DNA of 64,000 bases from Manis javanica (GCF_040802235.1 NC_133161.1:12169001-12233000), one strand, 5' to 3'; positions 1-14,265 are shown, counted from the first letter of the stretch. The notes: generated by a model from the letters alone, not told the origin. Made by a program: numbers and translations.

Positions 1-144
1 GCCCTTTTCCACTACCACTCCTTCTGATGGCTCTGTTAGAAGATTTAGCTGCAGAGACACACTTTCCAACCAGGTCTCATTAGCTAGTGGGACTTCACAC
101 AGACCATTTCCAACCTGAATTGTTCAATAACAAATACCTATGAA

Positions 145-345
145 GCTACTACATGCCAAGCAGTATTTTAAGCACGTGGCAAATGATAACCCATTTTGCC
201 CTCATAACAACCCTACAAGGTACTGTTATTGTCCTCCTTCACTGAGAGCAAAATTAGGCATGGAGAGGCTATCTTGCCTGGAGTTATACCACTAATTGGT
301 GGCACCAAACTGCACTCAAGTGGTCTGACTCCAGTAAGTCATCCT
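145..345 (-). repeat. MIR SINE
   Basis: Plus strand shows the reverse complement of a MIR: a 'tactacatgccaag' start, 'ataacaaccctacaaggta' in the middle and a decayed 'gagaggct' core. Confidence 0.65.
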
Positions 346-861
346 GCCATGAATGAAATCTCTGCCATCTCGCTCACAAAGAACACAAAAGAAGGGATAG
401 TAAGGGTGATAAGCTTCCAGTTCCCTTACTTTGCAGATCTACCGGGTCTCATGGTCCTAGCTTTCTTGGGAAGAAGCAAAGTGCTTCCCTGCGGGACACC
501 CTGAGTCTGCTCCCCGACAGTGGCTGAAACCATGTGCTCTTACATACACCTGCTTGGAGACAGCTACTATAGAGTTAACGCTGCCTGTCACCTGCTCACT
601 GGGGAAACAGGCCTAAATACTTGGCCGTGTTGCCTGGGTGCTTACCCTGAAAGCCAGGATGAGACCCAGCAGAAAGACTCGTTCTTGGGATGTTAGCTAA
701 AAATGTTATCTATTCTGATGTGGTTTTGAAACCTCAAGACTGAGACTAATTTTTTCATTGTCCTTTGAAATCCTCCAGTGACCGCTATCCTAGATCAAAG
801 ATATTAGCAGAAATGTTGACATAAACTTTCCAATCACAAAGCTTAGCAGCTGTTACAGGCC

Positions 862-1005
862 AGTGCATTCAGATCACATGGAGATCACCTTAGAATGCAG
901 TCTGATTCGGCAGACCTGAAGAGTCCATATTCCTACCAAGCTCCCAGGTGAGGCTGATGCCGCTGGTCCTGGGGCCACACCTGTAGTAGCAAAAGGTTCC
1001 AGAGC
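862..1005 (+). mobile_element. MER5A-like hAT-Charlie DNA transposon fragment
   Basis: It contains tctgattcgg, aagctcccaggtgaggctga, tgctggtcc-like and gtagcaaaaggtt blocks in the order of MER5A. The left terminus is decayed. Confidence 0.6.
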
Positions 1006-1384
1006 AGTTCTCTCACTCCTAGAGAAGGGAGACCTCTGCAAAGGGAAAGAATATTTTCAGTCCTTAAGAATATTTTTCTCCTTTCCTAAGTTCAAAATTT
1101 TTCAACGATTTTAGTACACACAGCAGTATGCCTATATGAGATAGTCGTGTTGACTAAACAATGGTTAAATAGAACAGATATGAGTTTGCATTTCATTATC
1201 AACGTGTCCACTGTCCATGAGCTTTTGGCGTGACAAGTGGCAGGGTACTTGTGGACTCTACCACTGGGCAAGTTCCAGCCCAGAAACGCTTCTTAGAGAC
1301 TGAGATTTAGAACTCACTTAGCAACGACAGAGGACGATCAGTGCAGAGGCTGACAGCGGGCTCTGGGCCAGGGACCTCATGTGG

Positions 1385-1530
1385 GTCAACTCTTTCATTT
1401 TCTGAAATAGTCTAGGAGGTAGATGCTGGTGGACCCACTTACATACACACAAAGACACAGGTTGAAGAGGCCAAGTGATGCACTTTGTATACAGACAGAT
1501 TCAAAACCAGATCTGCTTAAAGACTCAATG
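1385..1530 (-). repeat. Weak MIR remnant
   Basis: Degenerate matches to the reverse-complement MIR core occur (caactctttcattttctg, gaggtaga, acacaggttgaagaggccaa). Highly diverged. Confidence 0.35.
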
Positions 1531-3275
1531 AAGCTCCGGGGCCTCCTCCACCTCCCTAGGACAATGGCATTTAGCAGGACGGACATTCAGGAGAGGAAGG
1601 CTTCCCAAGACCACTGCCCGCCTCGCTGGGGGACTTGGTCAGTCCCTGGAGCTGCCTTTCCTTAGTTACCCAACAGCTCTCACTGTGGGGACTCTAGTGC
1701 CTGGAAGCTCAAGGGTGGAGGGGAGAAAGAGTGGGTGTGTTTTCCACAAACCCAGTGGATTGCATAATTCATCGCAGACACAGAAATCAAAGATGTGCTT
1801 CATTGCAAACAGAACCAGACTGTTGCTGTCTTTGTGCTTACCCCAGGCTGCCCAAGGGGCATCTAGGCAGTAGGCCTCAGAGAGCCGTGCATGCATGTCC
1901 GGCCACCCTCGGCTCAGAACGCCACAGAACTCACAGGCCCTGGGGGCGCAGTCCGATCCTCCTCGCCCTAGCCTGGCTGGGGCAGACAGTCTTTGATCTA
2001 CCTGCTTTCTTTTTAGGGCATGAGGAAGGCCTGCTCATTCCTTTCAGCGGTTTCCATTCTCTCTCTTCCAAGGGATGTTACTAGCAAGGAAGACACTCTT
2101 CAGATTCTGCCTTCCCATTTCTTCAAGCTCTCCGCTTACAAAACCTTCCCGCACCCATTCCGTAAGGCACTCACCCTTGGCCTGAACTTACTTTTGAAAT
2201 GTTTTTCCGTGTATTTCCACCACGTCCAGGATGTGGCTGCTGCTTCTTTAATTCCACTGCTTACTCCGTGTTCCTGTTTCAGACTAAATCTCTGAAGTTC
2301 TTCTTGGACAGCATTCAACATCGTGGACCTCTGGACACAGGCTAATCGCTATCGTGAAGGTCACACACACATGCCCACTGGACTGCTATGCAGGTGTACC
2401 ACAGAGGACCAGCATGGGCCTCTCCTCTCCTTCAGGGGTCCCACCCCCACTGGATGGTCCCCCTTTATGGCTGTCCAGCACCGTGGGCCTCTTCCTGTGT
2501 GGGGGGAATTGTCTCATCTATGAATCTTGGTGGGAGGCAGAGCTCACCTCCCAAAGGATAAACAAAGGCTCTGGGCCTGTTTCCCCAGCCCCCTCAGATG
2601 GTGCATTCACCTGGGATTCTGACCCTGGGGCTGTGGCCGGAAAGCAGCAGGGACCTGGGATTCATTCCAGTGAAGGTGGCAGCAGAGGCAGGGCGCAGAC
2701 TGGACTCGGTGGGTGGCTGGCGGGGGGTGCGGGACTGGCTACCTAGCTGCTTTCTCCTGCTTGCATTACCTATTGGCAGCTCCCCACATCTCGTCCCCTC
2801 TGGGCACGAGCTAGAAACTTTACACAGGACATGGGTGGACAGGAGCTGTACCTCTACGTGAAAACAGATGAAGATGACTGTGAGAGAAACTTCTCTCCTC
2901 ACTGACAGCTAGGAAATAGGCTGAGGGGTCAGGGGGTCCCCAGTAATGCCAACATCTCATTATGCTTTTTCTACAAAGGTACTAATGCCAGCCACAGGAG
3001 AAAAGGAACAATAGTTTCCTTTTTGTTCTATTCTGAATACTTCTCTTTTTTTTTCCCTCTCACCCAGCTCTGAAAGCACATACCTTTGGCTTACACATGC
3101 TTGAAACGCTTACTATTTCCTCCAGGATTAGTCTTTAGTCTGTTATCTACATAAGAGTTGTCCTATTTTTTTTCTATACAAAACCTGAGGGAAAAATATC
3201 GTTCTCTGTCAAATATACTAGCATTCCCCCTTCTTCAAGCAGACACAATCACTTAAAACACACAACATGATCTTC

Positions 3276-3281
3276 TTTATT
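3276..3281 (-). terminator. Candidate distal poly(A) signal AATAAA for TMEM178B
   Basis: On the minus strand AATAAA is followed within about 40 nt by a GU-rich run (TGTTGTGTGTTTTAAG, then GATTGTGTCTG). This is the expected arrangement of signal, cleavage zone and downstream element. It would put cleavage near 3250-3265 and give a 9.4 kb 3'UTR. Confidence 0.4.
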
Positions 3282-4724
3282 TAATTGTTTAATCAGTTTA
3301 CATTCCACAACTGACAGATTATTTTTTTTCCATGAACAAGTCATTTAATTAATTACCAGACACTTTTTTCTTCAATCGATGGAAATACAATATTTCTGCC
3401 AATTTGAAAAAGAAAATTGCAAGATGCAGTCAGTGTCAGTGAAGTCCCCAAATGCTCCTTGCTTCCTTAGTCCTTGCAAAGTCACAGGAACCTGGCAATT
3501 TCCCTTTTCATCCCCCCACCCCTCCCTGTCAAATTCACCTCTCAGAATAGCACAATCCTTTCAAGATCTGGTTAGGATCACCTTTCCTGTAATTAATTAA
3601 TTATGAGAAGGAACAGACAGTACAATAGATCTGATAAGATGTAGCATTCTTGTTAAGATTAAACAACACATTTATTCACATGGTATCAGAACAAATTAAC
3701 ATAATATTTAATCTTATTTTAGCACCAATAACCACAGGACTTGCTACCTCCGGGGGCAGAGGTGTTGCAGGAACCCTGCAGTACACGCCACCCTTGTCTA
3801 ACCAATCAGAAAGCACTATGCAAATTAAACATAAATAAATTTATACTGACTGAGCAATAATCTGGTGGACCATAAGCACTCCAGGTGTTTGAGAGTTTTG
3901 TTGGCCATGGTACCTGTCTAATGACCATATATAAAACATACTCACCAAATCAGCTCGTTTTCTTTTACTCAGAACACAGGGCTCAAAATGCATTTTAAAC
4001 CAGCCAAACCTTGTCACTGTGAAGTGCTTTCAGAATGCCCAGGGATTGCTTGCTTGCGCTTTACTCTCTCTGCTAAGATCTTGCTTCTTGTCTTCGCCCC
4101 ACCCCAACCAAAGAAGTTTCTTCAAATCTAAGGAAGGTCTCTGGGCAGAGAGGAGGGACGGAGCTTGCCACTGCCACCTAGGAGACTCAGTCTGCCCAGG
4201 CCCCTGCTCTTCCCAGCATATCCCCTGTTAGCATTTGACATTAAGATAGAAATTTAAGGACATTAAGGATTTGAGAAAACAACTCCAAATGTCAGTGAGA
4301 TGTTATTACGAGGGGGCAGGACCAGACGGCAAAAGGCTGTGGAGATCTGAATGCTTGACCAAGAGAAGGCCTGTCTGCCCTCTGTCTCCACTGGAAGACA
4401 CAGTGCATTGGGATAAGGGATAGTTGATGCTCTCATAACTGAAGAAGTGACCTGCTTTGGCCTCTAGAACTTCAAGTCATCCACACCATACCCTGGGGCC
4501 ATGCGGACACCCTCTGGGGCAGATGTGACGTGTATTGCCAACCAGTGGCCCTTTCCTGTGACTAAGCAGGTGAAGCAGAACTTCCAGCGGCCAGGATAGC
4601 GGCCTGAACGTGGCTCCTGTGCTTTCCACTCTGGGCCAGCTCTCACCCCTAGCCTGCCAGCTCTGAGATCTGAATGACTCATGGGGCAGGGGATCCCATT
4701 CTGTTTCCTAACAGAGTCGAAATC

Positions 4725-5030
4725 TTTGCTGTCCTATATGGCAGCCAATAGCCACATATGGCTGTTGAGCACAGGAAATGTGGCTGGAAAAAAACAACTA
4801 AAAAAACTGATATGTTTTCTAAGAATAAAATTCATATTGGATTTCAAAGACTTCATTAAAAAAAGAGGGTAAAATATTTCTGTAACTTTTTATACTGATT
4901 CCATGTTGAAATGGTATTTTTGATATGTTAGGTTAAGTTATGTGTTAAGATTAGCTTCACCTGTTGCTTTGGAATTATAAAAAGGGAGCTACTAGAATAT
5001 TTAACATCGCATATGTAGCTTACATCTCTG
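4725..5030 (+). mobile_element. hAT-like non-autonomous DNA transposon (copy 1)
   Basis: It begins ttgctgtcctatatggcagc, continues agccacatatggctgttgag, gatttcaaagacttcattaa and atgttgaaatggtat, and ends near atatgtagct. The same family, in the same block order, recurs at 53975-54277. I recognise the family (the 'tgtccaatatggtagccact' type) but not its exact Repbase name. Confidence 0.6.
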
Positions 5031-7379
5031 CTGGCATCACTGGTCCAAACTGCCTTCCCAAAGCTGGTCTCAGAGATGATCACCATGGGGCATCAGAGAG
5101 GACAAAGGGTGGGAGGGGAGGTACCATGGGGAGTGAGGGGTTAGCCCACTGCCTAGCTGGTGGGAACCCCCCGGGACACCTACTCTTCTCAGTGCTGGGG
5201 GAGGCAGATCTTTGTGCTATAGTATTACCCATTCCCTGTTCCTCTTTCCTACTTCCTCTTACTTCAGGGTGCCCTGCCTTTTGGGGGCCCTTCTCTGCTG
5301 CCATGCTAAGGACACTCTGGTGATTCTACCATTTCCCTTTCCAAAAGGTTCATCTTACCTCCACTGCCAACCTGCATCTGCTGCCCACTGCCTCTACCCC
5401 ACCACCCACCAATGCTTTCTTCATTCCAGCTTGGAAGCATCCCGCAGCCGGACAACCGGCGTTTGCCATCACAAGCCGTGTTCTAGCTCCGAGATTACAA
5501 AGCAATGCATATCAGCATCTCCTTTGATACCCTTTCTCCTACCCCAGAGGCAAAGCTCTGTCCTTAAAAGGGGATCATCAAAGTGGGTGGGAAAAGGCAT
5601 CTGAGAATGAAAAGGTAGGTCAAAGGCTTGGACTCCGAGCACAAACTGGCTGTGAGCTTGAGGTTACTCTCTGAGGAGTGAAAGAGCGCGGCTAGAGCAG
5701 CTGGGGGGAAGCTCTCAGAATGGACCTCGGTGCAGCACGCACACCAGAATGGGTGTGGGGCCTCTCTAAAAACAGCCGCAGAATGGCCAAGGAGACTTGG
5801 TGCCCCAGGAGCCCCGAAAGTCCCCCTGCTCCGTTTGGCTGAGAGGACGCTGGGACATAGTGAGGTAAGAAGATTCGATGCAGGTCCGGAGTGAGCCAGA
5901 GACCAAGTTGCTAAAGCGACCCCAGGAGCTGTTCTCCGTGTTAACCTTGGGGATGACCTTCACCCTGCAGAGTTTGATGACCTCCTTTCACTTTTTGGAA
6001 AACATTGAACTTTAAAAGCAAAAACCTTGAGAACAGAGAGTTCCAAGCAGACACTAGGGACTCTCAGAAACAACCAGAAAAAAACTTCTGTGCCAATGGC
6101 TTCCCTCCCTTCAAATCCCACCCAGAGTCAGGATTTCAGGGCAGTCCCCTAAGTCCTCAGAAAACTGAGGGCTACATCAATGCATTTGATCAGTCTTGAT
6201 TCCCTCCCCCTATTTTCAGCTTCAATTTTTATTTGTACATTTTTACAGATAGTCTTGGATAGCAAAAGAGTCACACCACGGGTGGAAATGGGAAAGGGTG
6301 TAAGAATGAGTTCATGAAAGCTCTTTCTGTGAAAGGCATCATTACATCCACAACAACAGACACACCGACACATTCAGGCTACAAAGGGTCTACAGGCACC
6401 CGGGAAAGGAAGGGAAGGGCCCAGCCAGAGGGAGAAATGGGGACAGGAGAGAGGGACACAGCCTTCTCCAAGGAGCAGCGCCCAGTCCCTGGAAATGATA
6501 CGGAAGGACTTGCAATTGCTCGTCTACACCAGCCACATCGAGGCTGGTGTCTGTCAAAGCGAGGCCAGGTTTGGGCTGCTGCTGTGCAACCCCGTTTCTG
6601 TTTCTTAATAGTAACAAACACCCCTTCCAGGTGGGCAGTTCCGCCGTTCCTTGTTGGGCACTGGCCCTCTAGGGAGCAAGGGCCTGGACTTCCCTTACAG
6701 AAGGTCTCACCATAACACTGAAACCCCATCCTCCGCAAGGCAGAAAGAGTGCAGACCCACTTGGAAGTGCAACCTTGTCTTTTTCCCAAACAGGATCACC
6801 CCAGAACGCTAGAGAATGCTCCATCCGGAGGACTTCCTTTAGGAACCCATGAGCTTCTGATGAAGCCAGCTGCTTTGCCAACTGACAAGAGAAAGAAAGA
6901 CCCCAGTTCCTTGAAACTTGTCCCCACCTGAAACTTAGAAGGCCATTAAAATGTTTCAAAATCTGATTTGCTTCCACCACTTAAGCATGAACAGCTAGAA
7001 ATAGTATTAGAAGGATGGTTTAAGAAAAAGGCATTGACCATGTGCCTGGGTTAACAGCTAACTGTTTTCAGCTCACGTGTGCTGTTTGCACCATATGCTA
7101 CCCATTCCATCACCTCCGGGTATAATCAAAAGCGATTATGAGTGGCTTTGCAAAGTTGGCTTTGGACAAAAGGCAGGAAGCCTGAGAATGGGTAAGTTAA
7201 GAACTCCCTTCTCTGAGGGGCCTGAAGGAATTGAATCCTCGTGCTTAACTGGGTAAACAGTCCTGCTCTGGGGCCAAGAGGACATCTCACTCCAGGGGGC
7301 CTTCTGCAGCGAGGCCGGACACTGCCTGGAAGGATTCCACTCGGGGGCTCTGCTGCTGCAGGATGATCTGAACAGTGCA
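5031..7379. other. Unassigned sequence inside the candidate 3'UTR
   Basis: No exon or clear interspersed repeat is recognised. It contains the proximal poly(A) candidate. The reading frames of 100-136 codons near 6300-6800 overlap each other on both strands and look like chance. Confidence 0.35.
6228..6233 (-). terminator. Candidate proximal poly(A) signal AATAAA
   Basis: The minus-strand context is TGTACAAATAAAAATTG, with an upstream UGUA element. The downstream region is G-rich but less GU-rich than at the distal site. It would give a 3'UTR of about 6.4 kb. Confidence 0.3.
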
Positions 7380-7565
7380 TAATTTATGTGACACTTCATG
7401 TTCGCAAAGCATTTTGCCATCTCTTTGTCACCCTTAATATACCATGAGGTAAAGTGTTATCACTCTCCTCATTTTATAGATGAGGCAGTTCAAGTATGGA
7501 GAAGACAGAGTGCCCAGAGTCACACATCATTTGAGTGCACAGCTGAAATTACAGTAACTGTGTTA
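7380..7565 (-). repeat. MIR SINE (MIRb-like)
   Basis: Reverse-complement MIR with ttcgcaaagcattttgcc, cctcattttatagatgagg, and gagtcacacat in order. Confidence 0.7.
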
Positions 7566-7889
7566 TACAAGGGCAGCTTAATTAGTGAGTTAGTCGGGCT
7601 TCAGGGCTCTTACACCTATCGTCAGGTTGGCATGGCACTCAAGACAAAAAAGAAAGAAATCCCAAAGTAGGGATTTTTTACCTCTGTTCCACCCCTGCCC
7701 CTAAGCTCTGGCATTGAGCTTTTTCAAAAGCCTCTTTGCTCTCCGTGGGTGCTGAGCCCTGTGGGTCAACCCCATGCAGGTCAGCGTGGTCTGTGGTCAT
7801 GGATGGCACTCCTGGCGCCGACTGCCCACCCAGAGACACCCACTGACTGGGGAGGGCGGGGTGATGGGGCCGTAACCACTGTGATGCCT

Positions 7890-8025
7890 CAGAGTGGTGG
7901 GATTATGAACAAACCTTTAGCTGTTTTTTGTATTTTATTTTTATTATTAATATGTATGTTTTCTATTATTATGTATGTATTGCATGTATTATTTAGAGGA
8001 AAAAAATTCAATAGCCTATAAAAAT
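7890..8025 (+). repeat. Old L1M 3'-end fragment
   Basis: A 'gtggtgggattatg' motif is followed by a T-rich then AT-rich stretch and a short A-run, resembling the tail of L1M-class 3'UTRs. Confidence 0.4.
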
Positions 8026-8197
8026 GTAGTGCAAGAACTAACAATGATGTTTAAGAGACAATTTGCACCATGGAGGCATCAGTGGAGAGATGGCAAAGCC
8101 CACCGAGTTGACTTCTTTGAGGGACACCAGAATCTTCTGCATCCATCAACTCAGGTGGACCTGCTTTATAGGGAAAGAAATCTGTTCCTTTCTTTAG

Positions 8198-8393
8198 GAT
8201 TAGCACACATAATGTAGTGGGTGGGGGGCACAGGGAAGGCAGTATAGCACAGAGAAGACAAGTAGTGATTCTATAGCATCTCACTACACTGATGGACAGT
8301 GACTGTAATGGGGTGTGTGGTGGGGACTTGATAATGGGGGGAGTCTAGTAACCGTAATGTTGCTCATGCAACTGTATATTAATGATACCTATG
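8198..8393 (+). mobile_element. Lineage-specific L1 3'UTR fragment
   Basis: It matches, in opposite orientation, the 3'UTR of the large L1 at 18 kb. Shared blocks include attagcacacataatgtag, ggaaggcagtatagca, agacaagtagtgattct, tgatggacagtgactg and tatattaatgatacct. It is severely 5'-truncated (about 195 bp) and has no clear A-tail. Confidence 0.8.
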
Positions 8394-11300
8394 CCGCCTA
8401 GACGACAGCAGAGAAGCCAGCCTGGCTGGTGTGTACCGACTGTTTTCATCTGCAGTGAGATCACCTCTCACTGGGACTTGTGAAGGGCTGGATGTGTCCA
8501 GGGTGATGGCTGGTCCCTGGAGCAGAGGGAACGTTTTCAGAAAAGCAGTTTCACTTAAGCTACGAGAATCCACCAAGCATCCCACACAAATGGCACCAAA
8601 GCCAACCACAGTGTGGTTTTCCGGCTCCTTCCCCCTCAGAGGCTTGAGGGTCACTTCCCGCCCAGAATAAGCCAGGTGAAGACAGAGCTGGTTCTAAGTG
8701 CCTCTGGGTGACGTGCCTGAGGATTCTGAACCTGACCCCGGTGGGCAGCTTTAGGGCCAAAGCGGCCCATCCTCCCGGAATCAGGACAGCGGCGTGTGGG
8801 CCCGTCGCTGTAGACCTCTTTTCATGGCTGTGGATGGACAGTAAGACTTAGGGCCCAGACTCAGTTTTGGAATTTCTTCTTCTTCCCTTGTCAAAAGGAA
8901 GGCAAGCGTGCTAGGGGGAAGCCCTCTCTCCGCGACGAGAGAACACCCAGTGCAGCACCAGGGCTCCAGGCGCTGCGCTGGGACATGCGGCTGAGGGGGG
9001 CTTCTCTGTGTTTGGTGGAGTTGCTGAATCTTTGTGACCCTGGGATCCCCGGAGTTGGAAGGGCACTGCTGTTGAAAGGCTAGGGGTTGAAGGAGGATTA
9101 AAGCTGGAACAGGCACACTTTAAAATTTCTTCTGTTTTGATGCCAGGGAGCCGCAGACCTCCTTAGGAGACCTACAGCCCTGGCAGATAAGGAAGGGGCT
9201 GCTGGGAGTACGTCAGCCTCTCCAGAGACACAGCCTCTAACCGCTCTAACTGTGCAAAGCTGATGCGGAGGGCAAGTGCAGTGGGTGGAGAGGAGAAAAG
9301 GAAACAGAAGAAGAAACCTGAACTCCCAGAACGGAGAGAGACAGCAATAGGCCCTCTTTCCAGGCCGACACCCCACTCCCATAGAGTAAGGAAGGAAATA
9401 AAAGCTGAAATGGCCTCCCTGGTCGAGGGGCTGACCTGGGGGAGCTCAGAATACAGGCACGGGCACAGACCTGTGTGTGCACTTGTGAGGGCTCGGTGCT
9501 CAGTGAGGCTGCCGCAGTCATATCCCACCAGAAGGTTGGCTTTTACTTTGATATGGAGTCAGCAGAGTCTGGCCTAAACTGTCTCTTGCAGGTTGGGGCC
9601 CCCTCTTCCTTCTCTTCTTCCTCAGCCACGTCATATAGCAAGAAAGTGTCAGTAACAGCTTGGACCAGCATGTCTTAATCTGGGGTGAGGCCTCTGTGCT
9701 GGAGGGATCAAGGCCACCTAACAGTTCTCCCCCTGGCCAGGACTTGTTCTCTGGGGCACCCACCCTAGCCTAGTAGCTGGGCTTTTACTGGCCCCAAGCA
9801 GGTTCAGATCCCCTAGTGTGTGCATCTGTACCTCTCTGGTCCCACTACCAAAACAGCAGCTCAAAGCTCCTGCTCCCCCGACAGTGGGTTGAGTCAAGGT
9901 GGTTTACTTCTTTCCTTGGAGTCTTCCTCAAATTTCAGGAAGGCTTCGAAGGGATAGGCCACGTGAGAAATCTATCATAAAGACTAGTAGTTGGAGAGCG
10001 TGCATGATCTGTTTATGGCAAGCATGGGATATAAATGAAGGCATAAATAATGGCAGGCTGGTGAAGGCAGTATCCTCAAACATGGTTACTTAAGAAAAGT
10101 TTAATTATTGATAGCAAATTGTCCGATATATAATTTCTCTCCCTATTTTCCTGCAACAGGAAAAGAGCTGGAATCTGGGTCTGGCCGCAGACTAGCCCTC
10201 TGCCCCAAATGGATGTGTGGGGACACCTGCCTCTCCCCGCCTGGCAGAGCCCACCAAAGGCTCTTAGAAGGAAGACACAGGCCTCTCCATCTGAGATACT
10301 TGTCACTTTTCTTCAAGCCCAAGTATGCCCTTCCCCTTAAGAGAGAAATCCAACTTTTCAAAGAAAAATTTTAAAAAATTCCCTATGCAATTGAAAAACT
10401 GGGTTTTCCTGAAAATTATTTTCCTCCTCATAGAATAAATCCTTTGTCTTAAAAAATCCTTAGAAGCTCAGTTAGAAGCTAACAGGATTTCCTGCTATAC
10501 AACACAACTCCTCTCCCCACACATCCACATGTGAGGCCTGCAGAAGGTGACCAGTCTCACTGGCAAGGAAGTCTTGAATCGAACACTCACACCTGCGTCC
10601 AGGTACCTACTGACACAAACATACACACAATGCGCCAGAGAAATACTCACATACAGGGCCGCACATTCTGGCTATTCATGCACATGGGCTGTCCTACCCG
10701 GGGGTGAACTTTACACACACAGTCAGAAAGAGCAGATGAGGAGATAGGCAGGACTTGTGGCCTGGTGGACGGGAGAGGGAGAAGGTGAGTAGTTAGTAGG
10801 TGAGAGCAAGTGGAGGAGACACAAGAAGATAGAAGACAGGTGGATGAAACAGAGTGCGTGGGCGGCAAACTTCCCAAAGAGGACTTAGTTACGAAGCAAC
10901 TGGATTCTTGGCTCACAGGTGACCCACGGCTGTGCAGCTCAGGGATTCTCTCCTTGCCTCCCGGGGCTGCTCAGCGGCTCAGGGTCACTGAGGTGACTGT
11001 CAGCGGCTCCTGTCTACTCTTTCTGGCAGACTCCTGTCCCTACAGCTTTCACAACTCTCTGGCTCTGTACCCTGCCAACACCTGCAGTGGCAATTTGCTC
11101 AAATGAGCCTGAGATGCTGGGCTGGATTTATGCCACCTCTATTTGGGTGCTAGCCACTAAGATGGCTATTTTGGGATTCATGGCCTTGAATATCAAGAGG
11201 AAAAGGAAGAAGATAGAAAGAGTTAAGAGTTCTCCATTGATTTACACAATATCATACAAACTTGAGCCCATGGGACATGGAGGTGTCCTCTGGACGTGAC

Positions 11301-12590
11301 CCATTTTCCTTCATCTGTACAGAGGTCACCCCTAGGGAAGGGGGTAGATGTCCAGTGACAAAGGACAGCCTCCATGATGGGGAGTGAGATGTCCTGTTTG
11401 ATATACATACCTATACAATAAAAACAGATGGACACTCCTCCCTTCTCAACTGCTCCCCCTCTTCTGTCATGGCTTTTGTGCCCAGCTGTGTCTTGAATTT
11501 TTAAAACTAAAGGACTAAATCCTGTGGTGTCCCACAACTGTGATGTGATGGGCCACAGGGGCCTCTGCCCAGTGGTTCTGTTCTTGGCTCTGCTCTCTGG
11601 GAATTTCAGTTGCACTCAAAATAATAGAGAAATTCAACACAGACGATAAAACCCCACACTCAGAAACCACCCCCGCCCCCCACACATGCCAGGGGGCTGC
11701 AGCTGCAGAACTGGCACCCAGAGAAGCCTGACCCTCATTATTCTCCCTGGGTCACGGGGCCTCCATCCTGGGCTGTGAGGCCCACACAAATGATAAAGAG
11801 ACAACAGTCATAATGCAGGATTTCCACTTAAAAAGGTGAAAAAAGGAAACCACCCAAAGTGGCTGCACACATGCCCATACACACACCCACACACCCTTCA
11901 CAGGGTGGCTCCCAGGCTCCGATCTGCCCCGGGGGGGTGCAGGCGGGTGAGAGGCAGGGTGGCCTCTTGTTTAACTGGGGTAAGGCAGCTGGAAGGTAAG
12001 ACGGGGTTTTACTCAAGTGTCCTTTGACTGATGTGGATCTTGCCTCTCAGCGTATTGTTATCTCCCCCTTCCCACCTCTATAGCTTTGTCCCAAAGTTTG
12101 GCAGCAAAGAGAAAAACTTCCTTCTTAGTCTGTTTTCTCTTCCACTTCTTGTGAGTCACTGGTGGGCTAGGAAGGAAATCAGATTAGGAAGAACAGGAGA
12201 AGTGGTTCTGTATGGCCTCAAAGATTCGGTTACATCCTATGAACCAAGGGCTCTGTTTCTCTGTGACATGATTGGTGTTGGGCTGGGGTCCTCACCTGTG
12301 GCCCAGTGGATGGCACTTCCGTCTCCATCTTGCCGCTTCTGCCCACTGGCGCCATCCCCTCCCAGCCCCCATCCTCATGCGTGACAGGAATCAAGATGCT
12401 ATGTGAGGGGTGATGTTCACTCTGTCTTCAAGGAACCATGGAGCCAAAAGTTAGGAATTGATGGAAGAGCCACACGACGGGTACGCCTTCCCCCTATTGG
12501 TGATGAGGCGACACGAAGTCTGACGAGATGCGGTGCCCGAGCCAACTCAACTCTACCTTGGTGCTGGCGTCGGCTGGGTTCAGTTTTGTT
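8394..12590. other. Unassigned proximal 3'UTR / 3' region of TMEM178B
   Basis: I see no exon and no confident interspersed repeat. Base composition is mixed. CpG dinucleotides cluster modestly at 12470-12570 just downstream of the stop codon. Confidence 0.35.
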
Positions 12591-12642
12591 TTATATATGT
12601 ATATTATATATATATTTATATATATATATATGTGTGTGTGTA
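12591..12642. repeat. (TA)n/(TG)n microsatellite just past the TMEM178B stop
   Basis: An alternating TA tract with TG at its right end starts 11 nt downstream of the TGA on the gene strand. In the messenger it reads as (CA)n then (UA)n. Confidence 0.9.
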
Positions 12643-12653
12643 TGGGTTTGTTT

Positions 12654-14040
<1,387 letters not shown>

Positions 14041-14044
14041 CAGC

Positions 14045-14265
14045 TGACATTTATTAAGTGTTGTGTGCTAAGAACTGTGTGAAGTGCTTAAGATGTTATC
14101 GAGCCTTAATTTCTCAAAACAAATCTATGAGGTAAGCTATATTATTATCCCCATTTTTCTGACTGAGGAAATTGAGGCCCAGAAAGGTTAAGCCATCTGC
14201 CCAAGATAACACAGCAAATAAATGGTAAAGTCAAGCTACACCCACCCCCAGGCAGGCTGATCCCA
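14045..14265 (-). repeat. MIR SINE
   Basis: Nearly full reverse-complement MIR: acatttattaagtgttgtgt, ctatgaggtaagctatatta, tctgactgaggaaattgagg and gataacacagcaaataaatgg in order. Confidence 0.85.

Larger units (their letters stand above)
346..3275. other. Downstream flank of TMEM178B
   Basis: Apart from the MER5A-like and weak MIR pieces, I recognise no exon or repeat. If the distal poly(A) signal is right, this is the intergenic side of the gene. Confidence 0.4.
3276..12653 (-). other. TMEM178B: Probable 3'UTR of TMEM178B (long form)
   Basis: From the stop codon to the best poly(A) signal there is no reading frame I can support. The block carries a TA/CA microsatellite next to the stop, a MIR (7380-7565), an L1M tail (about 7890-8025), a lineage-specific L1 3'UTR fragment (8198-8393) and a hAT-like element (4725-5030). 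Long 3'UTRs with embedded repeats are common in neuronally expressed mammalian genes, but the extent here is inferred from the poly(A) signal alone. The real end could be the proximal signal at 6228-6233 or one I missed. Confidence 0.4.
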
